Positions 29,423 to 36,709 of a DNA stretch of 64,000 bases are shown one piece after another. This stretch comes from Planctomycetota bacterium (GTDB taxonomy: Bacteria > Planctomycetota > MHYJ01 > WSZJ01 > JACPWG01), in NCBI GenBank assembly GCA_016197205.1, contig JACPWG010000034.1, forward strand, positions 1 to 64,000, written 5' to 3'. Position 1 is the stretch's first letter. Each line of letters starts with the position of its first letter. Position numbers and translations under genes: made by a program. The notes beneath the pieces are model-generated. The model was given only the letters and a program-made list of their open reading frames with translations, did not search any database and was not told the DNA's origin.

Positions 29423-31360
29423 CTACCGTGGCGGCCAGGGGGCGGGGCCGAAAAACTCGCTGAGGTCGTAGACGCGAACGGTGCCTCCGTGCTCGAGCAT
29501 CGCCTCGGCCAGGAGCAGGGTGGAGTCCAGGTTCGGCGTGACGAAGCGGTGATGTTCGAAAGCCATGTTCGGCATCGCCCCGCCGGGGTGGGGAAACTCC
29601 TTCGGATGACAGCGAGCCTCGAGCCGGCGCAGGAGGTCGTCGCCGTATTCGGTAGGGAGGGAGGAGAGGCCGCGCACCGGCGGGTCGACGACCAGGTAGC
29701 GGACGCCCGCTTTGTACAGGCGTTCGAGGTCCTCGCCCCGATCCGGGAACTGCGTGGCCCAGCGCTGCGAGCGGTCGTAGTACCAGCCGATCGGCTGCCA
29801 GCGCATAAAGTAGAAGGGGGCGTCGCCCGCCGCGCGGCGCTCGCCCAGCCACGCGCATGCGGCCGGGTAGGCCGACCGCGAGAGGAGGGGTTCGCCGAGA
29901 CTGGTCAGGCCGAGGAGGAGAAGCGTCGCGGCGACCGCGGCGGGGAGCCACCGGGAGCGTCGGATACGCTCGGCCGCAGGGGGAAGCCCTGCGAGCGGCG
30001 GGGACACGGCGAAGAGGCTTCCGACCGCGAGCGCGAGCGCCGGCAGAGGGAGGACCAAGTATCGGAGGGGCTGTTCCACGGCCCGGCTCAAATAAAAACC
30101 GTAGGTCCACAGGGGAACGGCGAGGAGGAAGAGGTCGGGGAGGGACCGCCGTCGGAGGGCGAGGAGAAGACCGGCGGCCGCGGCGGGGAGAAGCAGGGGT
30201 CCTTCGTAGAGCCAGAGGAAGTACGGGAGGGCGGAGAACTCCCCGAAGCCGGCGTCGCGGGTCCCCTGGTTCGGGATGTACCAGAGCACGCGGCGGAAGT
30301 AGCTTTCGGGCATGCGGTACCAGGGCAGGTCCAGGAGCAGGTGGGCGGACACGTAGCTCAGCTCCCAGAGGCCGAGGGGGACGGCCATGCCGAGCGAGAG
30401 CCAAAGCGCGCCCCGCAGCCGATCGCGCGGTGGGAGCGTGGGGGACGAGCGGCAGCCGAGCGCATAGCCGGACCAGAGGATCAGCGGCGCGACGACGAGC
30501 CGCACGTTCGCGGTGTAGCAGACGCCGGTGAGGAGACCCGCGACGAACACCCAACGGACGGGGCGGCGGGCGGACGTGAGAGCCCAGCCGAGGAGAGTGA
30601 CGGCGGCGAGGAGGTAAAAGGTGGAGTCGGCCTCGGCCAACGCGTTTCGCGAATGCAGAAGGTGGAGGGGGGAGAGCGCGAGCGCGAGCGCGCCGAGGAG
30701 GCCGGCCGTGGGTCCCCAGAGGCGGCGGGCGAGGAGACCGACAAAGAGGACGGAGAGGCTGCCGAAGGCGGCGCTCACGAGGAGACCGGCGCTGTCCCGA
30801 TCGCCGACGAGCGTCATGGCGAGGGCGATCAGGAGGTCGTGCGTCGGGCGGCACCAGATCGGCGCGAGTCCCCCGCCGAGTCGCGCGCTCATGCGTGCGG
30901 AGAGCGCCTGTGCCTGGAGCCGCTTCGGCGAGGTGGGCTCGGGGGGGGTGGGGGGGACAGGGGCGGGGGCGGGGGGCGGGTCTCCGATGCCGCCGAGACT
31001 TGCAAGTCTGAAGGCGTCGGGGACGGAGGCGAGGACGCCGAGCATCCAGCGCGCCTCGAGGAGGTGCACGGCCTCGTCATAGAGGAGGAGCCCGCGAGCC
31101 TCGAGCCCCCAGAAGCGGAGGACGGACCCGAGCAGGAAGACGGCGGTCAGAAGGGAGGGGAAGAGCCAGGTCGGAGGGCGGGGACCCGCGGCGAACTCGG
31201 GGCCCGCGGCCTCGACTGCAAGGGGGGGCGGCGGGGGGGCGGGCGGCCAGGGCGTCGACGGGGGCGGCGGGGCTTCGGACACGCGCGAAGCGCCTCCTCC
31301 GAAAAACAAAATCCGGCCCGGCGAGCCATGCGTTCCGACCCCCGAGGTCGGCGACGCCAT
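29423..31360 (-). CDS. GT39-type membrane glycosyltransferase
   Basis: About 645 residues with some eleven or more membrane helices and an acidic pair near the first outer loop (LLLYDEAVHLLEARW), as in ArnT/PMT-type enzymes that use polyprenyl-phosphate sugars. A Pro-rich insert (PPPAPAPVPPTPPEP) interrupts the first large loop, which is uncommon. The C-terminal soluble part has a tyrosine-rich strand pattern (PIGWYYDRSQRW). I chose the ATG at 31360 because a promoter-like pair (TTGACG, 17 bp, GATACA) lies just upstream, between it and an earlier ATG at 31417. It probably glycosylates a protein or lipid outside the cytoplasmic membrane; the acceptor is unknown. Confidence 0.8.
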   Translation of the reverse strand: MASPTSGVGTHGSPGRILFFGGGASRVSEAPPPPSTPWPPAPPPPPLAVEAAGPEFAAGPRPPTWLFPSLLTAVFLLGSVLRFWGLEARGLLLYDEAVHLLEARWMLGVLASVPDAFRLASLGGIGDPPPAPAPVPPTPPEPTSPKRLQAQALSARMSARLGGGLAPIWCRPTHDLLIALAMTLVGDRDSAGLLVSAAFGSLSVLFVGLLARRLWGPTAGLLGALALALSPLHLLHSRNALAEADSTFYLLAAVTLLGWALTSARRPVRWVFVAGLLTGVCYTANVRLVVAPLILWSGYALGCRSSPTLPPRDRLRGALWLSLGMAVPLGLWELSYVSAHLLLDLPWYRMPESYFRRVLWYIPNQGTRDAGFGEFSALPYFLWLYEGPLLLPAAAAGLLLALRRRSLPDLFLLAVPLWTYGFYLSRAVEQPLRYLVLPLPALALAVGSLFAVSPPLAGLPPAAERIRRSRWLPAAVAATLLLLGLTSLGEPLLSRSAYPAACAWLGERRAAGDAPFYFMRWQPIGWYYDRSQRWATQFPDRGEDLERLYKAGVRYLVVDPPVRGLSSLPTEYGDDLLRRLEARCHPKEFPHPGGAMPNMAFEHHRFVTPNLDSTLLLAEAMLEHGGTVRVYDLSEFFGPAPWPPR

Positions 31361-31396
31361 GGGACAGGATAACAGGACGGACGGGAGGTTTCCATC

Positions 31397-31425
31397 TGTA
31401 TCCCCTTCCTCCCGCATCCCGTCAA
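31397..31425 (-). promoter_or_regulatory. Possible promoter of the GT39 gene
   Basis: Minus strand TTGACG (31425-31420), 17-bp spacer, GATACA (31402-31397). The -10 match is weak. Confidence 0.35.
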
Positions 31426-31463
31426 GGCGAAGGCCCGCGTCCTCGAACTTGCGCCTGGGTGGA

Positions 31464-32264
31464 TCAGCCCCCGGTGATGCCGCCCGAGCGCTCCGGGCGC
31501 GTCACGACCATGTAGAGGACGGCGTTTTCGCGGCCCGGGTTGACGTATTCGTGCTCGATGTCCGCCTGGAGGAAGACCGAGTCGCGCGGCCTCAGCTCGA
31601 CCTGGCGGTTCCCGACCTTCAGGCGGAAGATTCCGCTGACGAGGACGAGGTATTCGCAGGTCCCGACCGGGTGGGGCTCGGAGGCGTGGTGGCCGCCGGG
31701 CAGGAGCGTGACCTCGTAGAACTCGAGCGGGCGAAGGGGATCGTCGAAGGGGAAGAGGGTGCGGGTCTGGAAGTGCTCGTCGTGGGTGGCGAGGGTGCGC
31801 GAGTCCTCGAGTTTCGTGACGACGAGCTTGCGTTCGGTCTGCGGCTCGAGCAGGCCGGCGAAGGGCACGCCGAGCCCCTCGGAGATCCGGTAGAGGACGG
31901 TGACGGACGGGATGGAACGCTGGTTCTCGATCTGGCTGAGCATGGAGCGGCTGATGCCGCAGCGGTCGGCGAGATCATCGAGGCTGAAATGGCGTTCCAT
32001 GCGGGCACGGCGGAGATTGATGGCCACGCTCGACTGGACGTCGGGGCGCCAGCGGTCGTGCGGGGAGCGGACGACACCGGCGGCAGCCGCAGGGAGGGCG
32101 TCCCCCGCGGGGGACTCGGACGACGGGTCGGCCGAAACGGGGTCGGAGGCGTCGGCCGGGGCGGGGAGCGCTTCCCGGACACGCGCCGGGACCCTGGCCA
32201 TCCCACTCGCGGGACGCGGATGGGGTGCAGGGGGCGACTTCGGAGGCAACGACTTCTTCCGCAC
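31464..32264 (-). CDS. XRE-family regulator with cupin domain
   Basis: About 266 residues. After a Pro/Ala/Ser-rich, probably disordered first 85 residues, a helix-turn-helix of the Cro/CI (XRE) type is clear (FSLDDLADRCGISRSMLSQI, NQRSIPSVTVLYRI), and a C-terminal cupin barrel follows (PHPVGTCEYLVLVSG, RPRDSVFLQADIEHEYVN). Members of this family repress or activate small metabolic operons in response to a ligand in the cupin. A GTG at 32264 has GGAGG 4 bases upstream. The ATG at 32201 is the alternative and lacks an RBS. No obvious target operon adjoins it. Confidence 0.85.
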   Translation of the reverse strand: MRKKSLPPKSPPAPHPRPASGMARVPARVREALPAPADASDPVSADPSSESPAGDALPAAAAGVVRSPHDRWRPDVQSSVAINLRRARMERHFSLDDLADRCGISRSMLSQIENQRSIPSVTVLYRISEGLGVPFAGLLEPQTERKLVVTKLEDSRTLATHDEHFQTRTLFPFDDPLRPLEFYEVTLLPGGHHASEPHPVGTCEYLVLVSGIFRLKVGNRQVELRPRDSVFLQADIEHEYVNPGRENAVLYMVVTRPERSGGITGG

Positions 32265-32432
32265 ACGTCCTCCATGCGACGGGGTGGAACGGGAGCGGGC
32301 ACGCCGAGCGGCCGTCCACACGCAGGCAGGGCGGCGTGGCGCGGCGCAACGCAACGCGGCCCCCGGGCGGCCCGTGGACGGGGATTGGACGCGCTGCGCG
32401 ATCGACCGACCGGCCTTCCAGGGCCACGCAGC

Positions 32433-32499
32433 CGGACGCCCCGCCTGAAGGCGGAACTACGAACGGCCGCGCGGCCTGCGGGAACCATGGCCACACTCA
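32433..32499 (+). repeat. Dispersed repeat with GCCTGAAGGCGGAACTACG core, copy 2
   Basis: Second copy of the unit at 20142-20205. It ends directly at the left edge of palindromic element B. The stretch 32265-32432 before it holds no gene. Confidence 0.65.
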
Positions 32500-32663
32500 G
32501 TACCGCCCCACAGAATTGGGTGACCAATTTGCTCGGCGATTTTGGCCGCCCGCGTCGTTGCACTCGCTCGCCGTAGTTCCCCGTTACTACGCCTCGCTCG
32601 CGCGCCTAGCGGGCGGCCAAACTTGCCTTCGCCTATTGGTCACCGACTTCCGTGGGGCGGTAC
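32500..32663. repeat. 164-bp palindromic element, copy B
   Basis: Same length, order and arms as copy A, with GGCCGCCCGC/GCGGGCGGCC inner arms intact. The right end is 15 bp from the stop of a small minus-strand gene at 32679. It is flanked by TCA on both sides, as copy D is. Confidence 0.88.
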
Positions 32664-32678
32664 TCAGACGGCGGACCG

Positions 32679-32891
32679 CTAGTTGAGGTTGACGAAGCGG
32701 CTGAGGTAGGGAGCGACGGCCTCGGGCGTAACCGTCCGCGGGAAGGAGGGGAGCGGCTGGAGAACGGCCCGCCACACGAAGCACCACCCCATCGGCGTCA
32801 TGACCGGGCAGCCGCACATCACCACCGTCGGCAGGACGGTGGCTGTGGTAGCGGACGTGCCCGGGCGCGCGAGGAGGGGCTGTCGAAACAT
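32679..32891 (-). CDS. Small Cys/Met-containing hypothetical protein
   Basis: Seventy residues from the ATG at 32891, which has GGAG 8 bases upstream. An ATG at 32945 would give 88 residues but has no ribosome site. The middle is hydrophobic with two close cysteines (VVMCGCPVMTPMGWCFVW), and the C terminus is PYLSRFVNLN. No family was recognised. Support for a real gene comes from a near-perfect promoter just upstream and from the palindromic element at its 3' end, as seen behind other genes. It is divergent from the methionine-rich gene and shares its unusual use of Met and Cys near Pro, so the two may belong together; this is inference. Confidence 0.45.
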   Translation of the reverse strand: MFRQPLLARPGTSATTATVLPTVVMCGCPVMTPMGWCFVWRAVLQPLPSFPRTVTPEAVAPYLSRFVNLN

Positions 32892-32979
32892 GGCGAGCTC
32901 TCCATCCAGTGAGGGGTCAGCCATCCCAGGGGAAAACGGCGTCATCAGGATCTGCCCGCCGTCGCTGGGGATGGTCACC

Positions 32980-33008
32980 AATATAACGCGCGAACGAACG
33001 ATTGTCAA
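32980..33008 (-). promoter_or_regulatory. Strong predicted sigma-70 promoter of the small Cys/Met gene
   Basis: Minus strand TTGACA (33008-33003), 17-bp spacer, TATATT (32985-32980), in an AT-richer patch. Transcription would start near 32973. Confidence 0.65.
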
Positions 33009-33206
33009 GAACAAACTCCGCTTTATTGGAGGAATCATCCCATTTGCCACCACAAGACCGCGGAGAGGCTGGAGCGAGGGCGAAACGCGAGGGGGGGGCG
33101 GGCTCCGTGATGGCGGAGAGGTGGGCGCGAACGGTGGAGGACCTTCGAGAGAGCGGAGACGGCCTTTCACAACCACTGCTGCTTCGCACGAGACACCGGA
33201 GATTGG
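33009..33206. other. Divergent intergenic region between the two Met/Cys genes
   Basis: No gene is supported here. It separates two divergent predicted promoters (32980-33008 minus, 33207-33235 plus). No clear operator palindrome was seen. Confidence 0.4.
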
Positions 33207-33235
33207 TTGACAAAGTCGTCCGCAGCCGGTAGATG
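33207..33235 (+). promoter_or_regulatory. Predicted promoter of the methionine-rich gene
   Basis: TTGACA (33207-33212), 17-bp spacer, TAGATG (33230-33235). The -35 box is perfect and the -10 box poor. The leader would be about 105 bases. Confidence 0.4.
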
Positions 33236-33346
33236 CTTGCTCGTCGGCGTCCGAGGACGCCGTTTCGGCCGAGGGCGGCATCTGGGAGCCGCGCGCACGA
33301 TCCCCCGCCAAGGCCGCGGAGATACGAGCCACGTCAGGAGGGTGTT

Positions 33347-33976
33347 ATGATGCCGAGGCCGGGGATGAGGTCCGAACGGATGATGAGCCTGCCGATGGGC
33401 GGCGCGTCCCCGATGGGTGGTGGGATGCCGATGGGCGGCATGATGGGCATGCCGATGTCGATGGGCATGGGGATGCCCGGGATGATGCCGATGTCCCCGA
33501 TGCTGCCCTCGATGATGCCCATGGGGATGGGCATGGGGATGCCGATGGGCTCGGGCATGCCGGGCATGATGTCGATGATGCCCATGTGCATGGGCATGCC
33601 GATGGGGACGGGCATGGGCATGATGGCCCGGTGCAAGATGGAGCTGAAGAAAATGGCCGGCGGGATGTGCATGATGTGCACATGCGACGACGCGGCCATG
33701 GTCCCCATGATGCACTCGATGAGCGACCTGCTGATGGGGTGCATGCCCTCCGTCATGATGACGATGAACGGGATGCCGATGTGCATGATGAACCTGGGCC
33801 TGTGCATGTGCTCAATGGAGAAGACCGAGCACGGGCTGTCGATGACGTGCATGAGCGGAGACAAGAACATGGCCGACATGCTCGGCTGCATGTGCGCCAT
33901 GCTGGAGAAGATGATGGCGTGCGGGATGTCCTGCTGCCTGATGATGAACGGCATGCCGATGTGCTGTAGCTGCTAG
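33347..33976 (+). CDS. Extreme methionine- and cysteine-rich protein
   Basis: A 209-residue protein of which I count about 72 Met (one third) and 18 Cys. Residues 1-95 are a low-complexity string of Met, Gly, Pro and Ser (MPMGGMMGMPMSMGMGMPG). Residues 95-209 are more complex, with repeated Cys-Met pairs (GGMCMMCTCDD, NLGLCMCSMEK, CGMSCCLMMNG) and the phrase MNGMPMC occurring twice, which suggests internal duplication. There is no signal peptide or clear membrane helix. AGGAGGG lies 5 bases ahead of the ATG, an excellent ribosome site, and a strong terminator follows, so it should be expressed. Met/Cys clusters bind Cu(I) and scavenge oxidants in known proteins, so copper storage or redox buffering is a plausible but unproven role. 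Confidence 0.8.
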   Translation: MMPRPGMRSERMMSLPMGGASPMGGGMPMGGMMGMPMSMGMGMPGMMPMSPMLPSMMPMGMGMGMPMGSGMPGMMSMMPMCMGMPMGTGMGMMARCKMELKKMAGGMCMMCTCDDAAMVPMMHSMSDLLMGCMPSVMMTMNGMPMCMMNLGLCMCSMEKTEHGLSMTCMSGDKNMADMLGCMCAMLEKMMACGMSCCLMMNGMPMCCSC

Positions 33977-34018
33977 GCGTGGTGGCCGCTCCCCCGCCCG
34001 CACGCCGCGAAAACGCAA

Positions 34019-34052
34019 CGAGGCCGCCCCGGCGAACGCCGGGGCGGCCTCG
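34019..34052 (+). terminator. Terminator of the methionine-rich gene
   Basis: A perfect 16-bp inverted repeat (CGAGGCCGCCCCGGCG and complement) with a 2-base centre, 43 bp behind the stop. There is no T-run. The remainder of 33977-34268 shows no gene. Confidence 0.65.
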
Positions 34053-34268
34053 GTCGATTCTGCCGGCTCGCACCGCCCGGGCATTCGCGAGAGCGGTCCG
34101 GTGCGGGCACATCGCCTCGCCCGCGCCGCGTGGCCGCCGGGCTACCAAACCGGGCCCCCTCGAAGCCGACCGGCTGCTCTCAGGATCATCCATGCCAGCG
34201 CCAAGCGGAAGAGGGGCTCGCCGCCAGGGTCAAGCGGCAAGAAGGCGCGGGGATTCTCGCGCGGGCCC

Positions 34269-35435
34269 TCACCCGAGGATCTTGTGGTCCTCGCCGAGGT
34301 AGATCCCCTGGAGGTTCATCTTGAGCTGCTCCGGGTTCGGCGAGAACTGGAGCGCCACCTTCTTCGACACATAGCCTTCGTTGATCAGCTTCACCAGGGA
34401 CTGGTTGAAGTCCTGCATCCCCTCCTCCTCCCCCGAGCGGATCACGTCCTGGATCTTCTTGTCCTCGTGGGACATGATCAGCTTCTGGATGGTCGAGTTC
34501 GTGATCATGATCTCGCACGCCGGGACCATGCGCACGCCCTCCTTGCTCGAGGGCAGGAGCTTCTGGCAGACCACGGCCTTCAGGTTGAAGACCAGCCCCT
34601 GCCGGATGAGGTCCTGACGTTCCGTCGGGAAGAGGTCCAGGATGCGGCCCAGGGTCTGGGCCGCGCTCGACGCGTGGATCGTGCCGAAGACCAGGTGGCC
34701 CGTCTCCGCCGCCTGCAGCGCGGCATCGAAGCTGACGTTGTCGCGCATTTCGCCCACCAGAATCACGTCGGGGTTCTGCCGGACGATGTGCTTCAGCGCC
34801 GCCGTGAACGACTCGACGTCGATCCCCACTTCCCGCTGGTTGACGAACGACTTCCGGTCGCGGAACAAATACTCGATCGGGTCTTCGACGGTGATGATGT
34901 GGCACTTCCGGTTGTCGTTGATGAATTGGAGGACCGAGGCGAGGGTCGTGGACTTTCCCTGGCCGGTCGGGCCCGCGACGATCACGAGCCCCTGGGTGAA
35001 GTTCGGGATCCGGCGGATCCCCTCCGGCAGGTGCAAATCCTCGAAATTCGGGATGTCGGGATTGACGCGGCGCACGGCCACCGCGATCGTCCCGCGATCG
35101 CGATAGACGTTCACGCGGTAGCGCGCGATGCCCTCGAGCGAGTACGCGAAGTCCAGGTCGCCGTGGGCCTCGAAGCGCACCCGCTGGTCGTCCGAGAGGA
35201 TTTCGTAGATCAGGCGCTTCACGTCTTCGCTGGTGAGCACCCGGTTCCCCACCTCGTGCAGCACGGTCGCGATGCGGAAGACCGGCTTCATGTCCGCTTT
35301 GAGGTGAAGGTCCGACGCCTTGTTCTTGGACATGGCGCTGAAGAGCTTTTCGATGTCCTTGGCCTCGCGGGTCGTGTCCTGGGCCATCGCCCGCATGAGG
35401 CCGCTGGCGTTACGGTCCTGGCTGTTCGTTTCCAT
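34269..35435 (-). CDS. pilT: Twitching-motility retraction ATPase PilT
   Basis: A 388-residue secretion-type ATPase. It has the N-terminal PAS-like domain with SDLHLKADMKPVFRI (41-55), Walker A AGPTGQGKST (154-163), the Asp box TVEDPIEYLF, Walker B NPDVILVGEMRD (221-232) and the His box TGHLVFGTIHASSA. The C-terminal QKLLP and INEGYVSKKVAL segments also match PilT. PilT powers retraction of type IV pili, or of Tad-like pili in some lineages, on the inner face of the membrane. Full type IVa machinery (PilB, PilC, PilQ) is not in the window. AGGAAGG lies upstream of the ATG. It starts 18 bp behind rmlB and probably shares its transcript. Confidence 0.92.
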   Translation of the reverse strand: METNSQDRNASGLMRAMAQDTTREAKDIEKLFSAMSKNKASDLHLKADMKPVFRIATVLHEVGNRVLTSEDVKRLIYEILSDDQRVRFEAHGDLDFAYSLEGIARYRVNVYRDRGTIAVAVRRVNPDIPNFEDLHLPEGIRRIPNFTQGLVIVAGPTGQGKSTTLASVLQFINDNRKCHIITVEDPIEYLFRDRKSFVNQREVGIDVESFTAALKHIVRQNPDVILVGEMRDNVSFDAALQAAETGHLVFGTIHASSAAQTLGRILDLFPTERQDLIRQGLVFNLKAVVCQKLLPSSKEGVRMVPACEIMITNSTIQKLIMSHEDKKIQDVIRSGEEEGMQDFNQSLVKLINEGYVSKKVALQFSPNPEQLKMNLQGIYLGEDHKILG

Positions 35436-35453
35436 CGGGGGCGCCTTCCTGTT

Positions 35454-36461
35454 TCACGGATGTTCGGAGGCCTGGTGAGTACTTCGGTATTCGCCGCGAA
35501 GGATCCGCTTCCACCACTCCTCGTTCGCGCGGTACCAGTCGACGGTGCGCGCGAGGCCGTCGTCAAAACCCAGCCGGGGCCGCCATCCGAGCTCGCCGGC
35601 GGCCTTCGTGCCGTCCAGGGCATAGCGACGGTCATGCCCCGGGCGGTCCTTGACGAAGGTGATCAAGCTCTCGGGCTTCCCGAGGAGGGAGAGGAGGGTT
35701 CGGGTGATCTGCAGGTTGCTACGCTCGTTCCCGCCGCCGAGGTTGTACACCTCGCCCAGCCGGCCGGCCTCGAGGACGCGCAGGATCCCCTCGCAGCAGT
35801 CCTCGACATGGAGCCAGTCGCGGACGTTTTGACCGTCGCCGTAGAGCGGGACCGGCTTGTCCTCGAAGAGGCGGGTCAGGAAGAAGGGGATCAGCTTCTC
35901 AGGGAACTGGTACGGGCCGTAGTTGTTCGAGCAGCGCACGAGGAGGACGGGCGCGCCGAAGCTCACGAACGCCGCGCGCGTGAGGAGGTCCGCGGCCGCC
36001 TTGCTCGCGGAGTACGGAGAGCTGGGCTGGATGGGGTCGGTCTCCCGAAACGCACCGTCAGGCCCGAGGGAGCCGTACACTTCATCGGTGGAGACGAGCA
36101 GGAAACGGCCGACGCCGGCCCGCCGGCACTCGGTGAGGAGGACCTGCGTGCCGAGGACGTTGGTGCGCACGAACGGCGCGGGATCTTCGAGGCTGCGATC
36201 CACATGGGACTCCGCGGCAAAGTGCACGACGGCATCCGCGCCCCCTTCGAGCGCGCGCCGTACCGCCGCGGGCTCCTCGACGTTTCCCCGGACGAACTGG
36301 TAGCGGCTCTCCGAGGCGAGGTCGGCGAGGTTTTCCGGGTTGCCGGCGTAGGTCAGGGCGTCGAGGTTGACGACCTCGGCACGCGGGTCTCTTCGGAGGA
36401 GGAGCCGGACGAAGTTGGAGCCGATGAAGCCGCAGCCGCCGGTCACGAGGTAGCGAGTCAT
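35454..36461 (-). CDS. rmlB: dTDP-glucose 4,6-dehydratase
   Basis: A 335-residue extended short-chain dehydratase that converts dTDP-glucose to dTDP-4-keto-6-deoxyglucose for rhamnose and other deoxysugars. The NAD-binding GGCGFIGSNF is at residues 7-16. Diagnostic stretches are NLDALTYAGNPENL, HFAAESHVDRSL, the catalytic STDEVYG and YSASKAAAD, and the nucleotide-sugar contact GDGQNVRDWLHVEDCC. The other rml genes (A, C, D) are not nearby, so it serves a scattered pathway. The ATG at 36461 starts directly at MTRYLVTGG, though the RBS is weak. Confidence 0.95.
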   Translation of the reverse strand: MTRYLVTGGCGFIGSNFVRLLLRRDPRAEVVNLDALTYAGNPENLADLASESRYQFVRGNVEEPAAVRRALEGGADAVVHFAAESHVDRSLEDPAPFVRTNVLGTQVLLTECRRAGVGRFLLVSTDEVYGSLGPDGAFRETDPIQPSSPYSASKAAADLLTRAAFVSFGAPVLLVRCSNNYGPYQFPEKLIPFFLTRLFEDKPVPLYGDGQNVRDWLHVEDCCEGILRVLEAGRLGEVYNLGGGNERSNLQITRTLLSLLGKPESLITFVKDRPGHDRRYALDGTKAAGELGWRPRLGFDDGLARTVDWYRANEEWWKRILRGEYRSTHQASEHP

Positions 36462-36652
36462 GGATGCAAGCGTTCCCGAATCCCCGGTTGGAGGAAGCGC
36501 GCAGGCCGGCAACGAGGTGCCTGGGGGCGGCAGCCGGGGCGACCACGGATTTCACGGCGCCAAAGGGGGTTCCCGAACTTTTGAGCTTCGCGGCGCGGGC
36601 GGTCGAGCGAGGAGGAGCGAGGTCGAACCCCAGGGCACGGAAGAACGCCTCG

Positions 36653-36680
36653 AGACCGCTCCCTCACGGCCGCGGTTCGG
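36653..36680 (-). repeat. Dispersed phrase ACCGCGACCGTGAGGGAGCG, copy 2
   Basis: Read on the minus strand: CCGAACCGCGGCCGTGAGGG then AGCGGTCT. It lies in the gap 36462-36709, which also holds an ACCACGGATTTCAC fragment (36542-36560) and no gene. Confidence 0.6.
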
Positions 36681-36709
36681 TGCGCGGCGGCGGGAGCGCC
36701 CACCGGAGA

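Noticed and set aside
29857..30531. Long plus-strand frames opposite the GT39, Wzc-like and FHA genes (for example 29342-31372 and 39570-44186)
   Set aside because: High G+C removes stops on the opposite strand; their products are rich in Arg, Gly and Pro without domains, while the minus-strand genes have clear families.
33334..33954. Minus-strand frame rich in Ile, Met and Pro opposite the methionine-rich gene
   Set aside because: It is the reverse reading of an ATG-rich sequence; it lacks a ribosome site, and the plus frame has a strong one plus a terminator.
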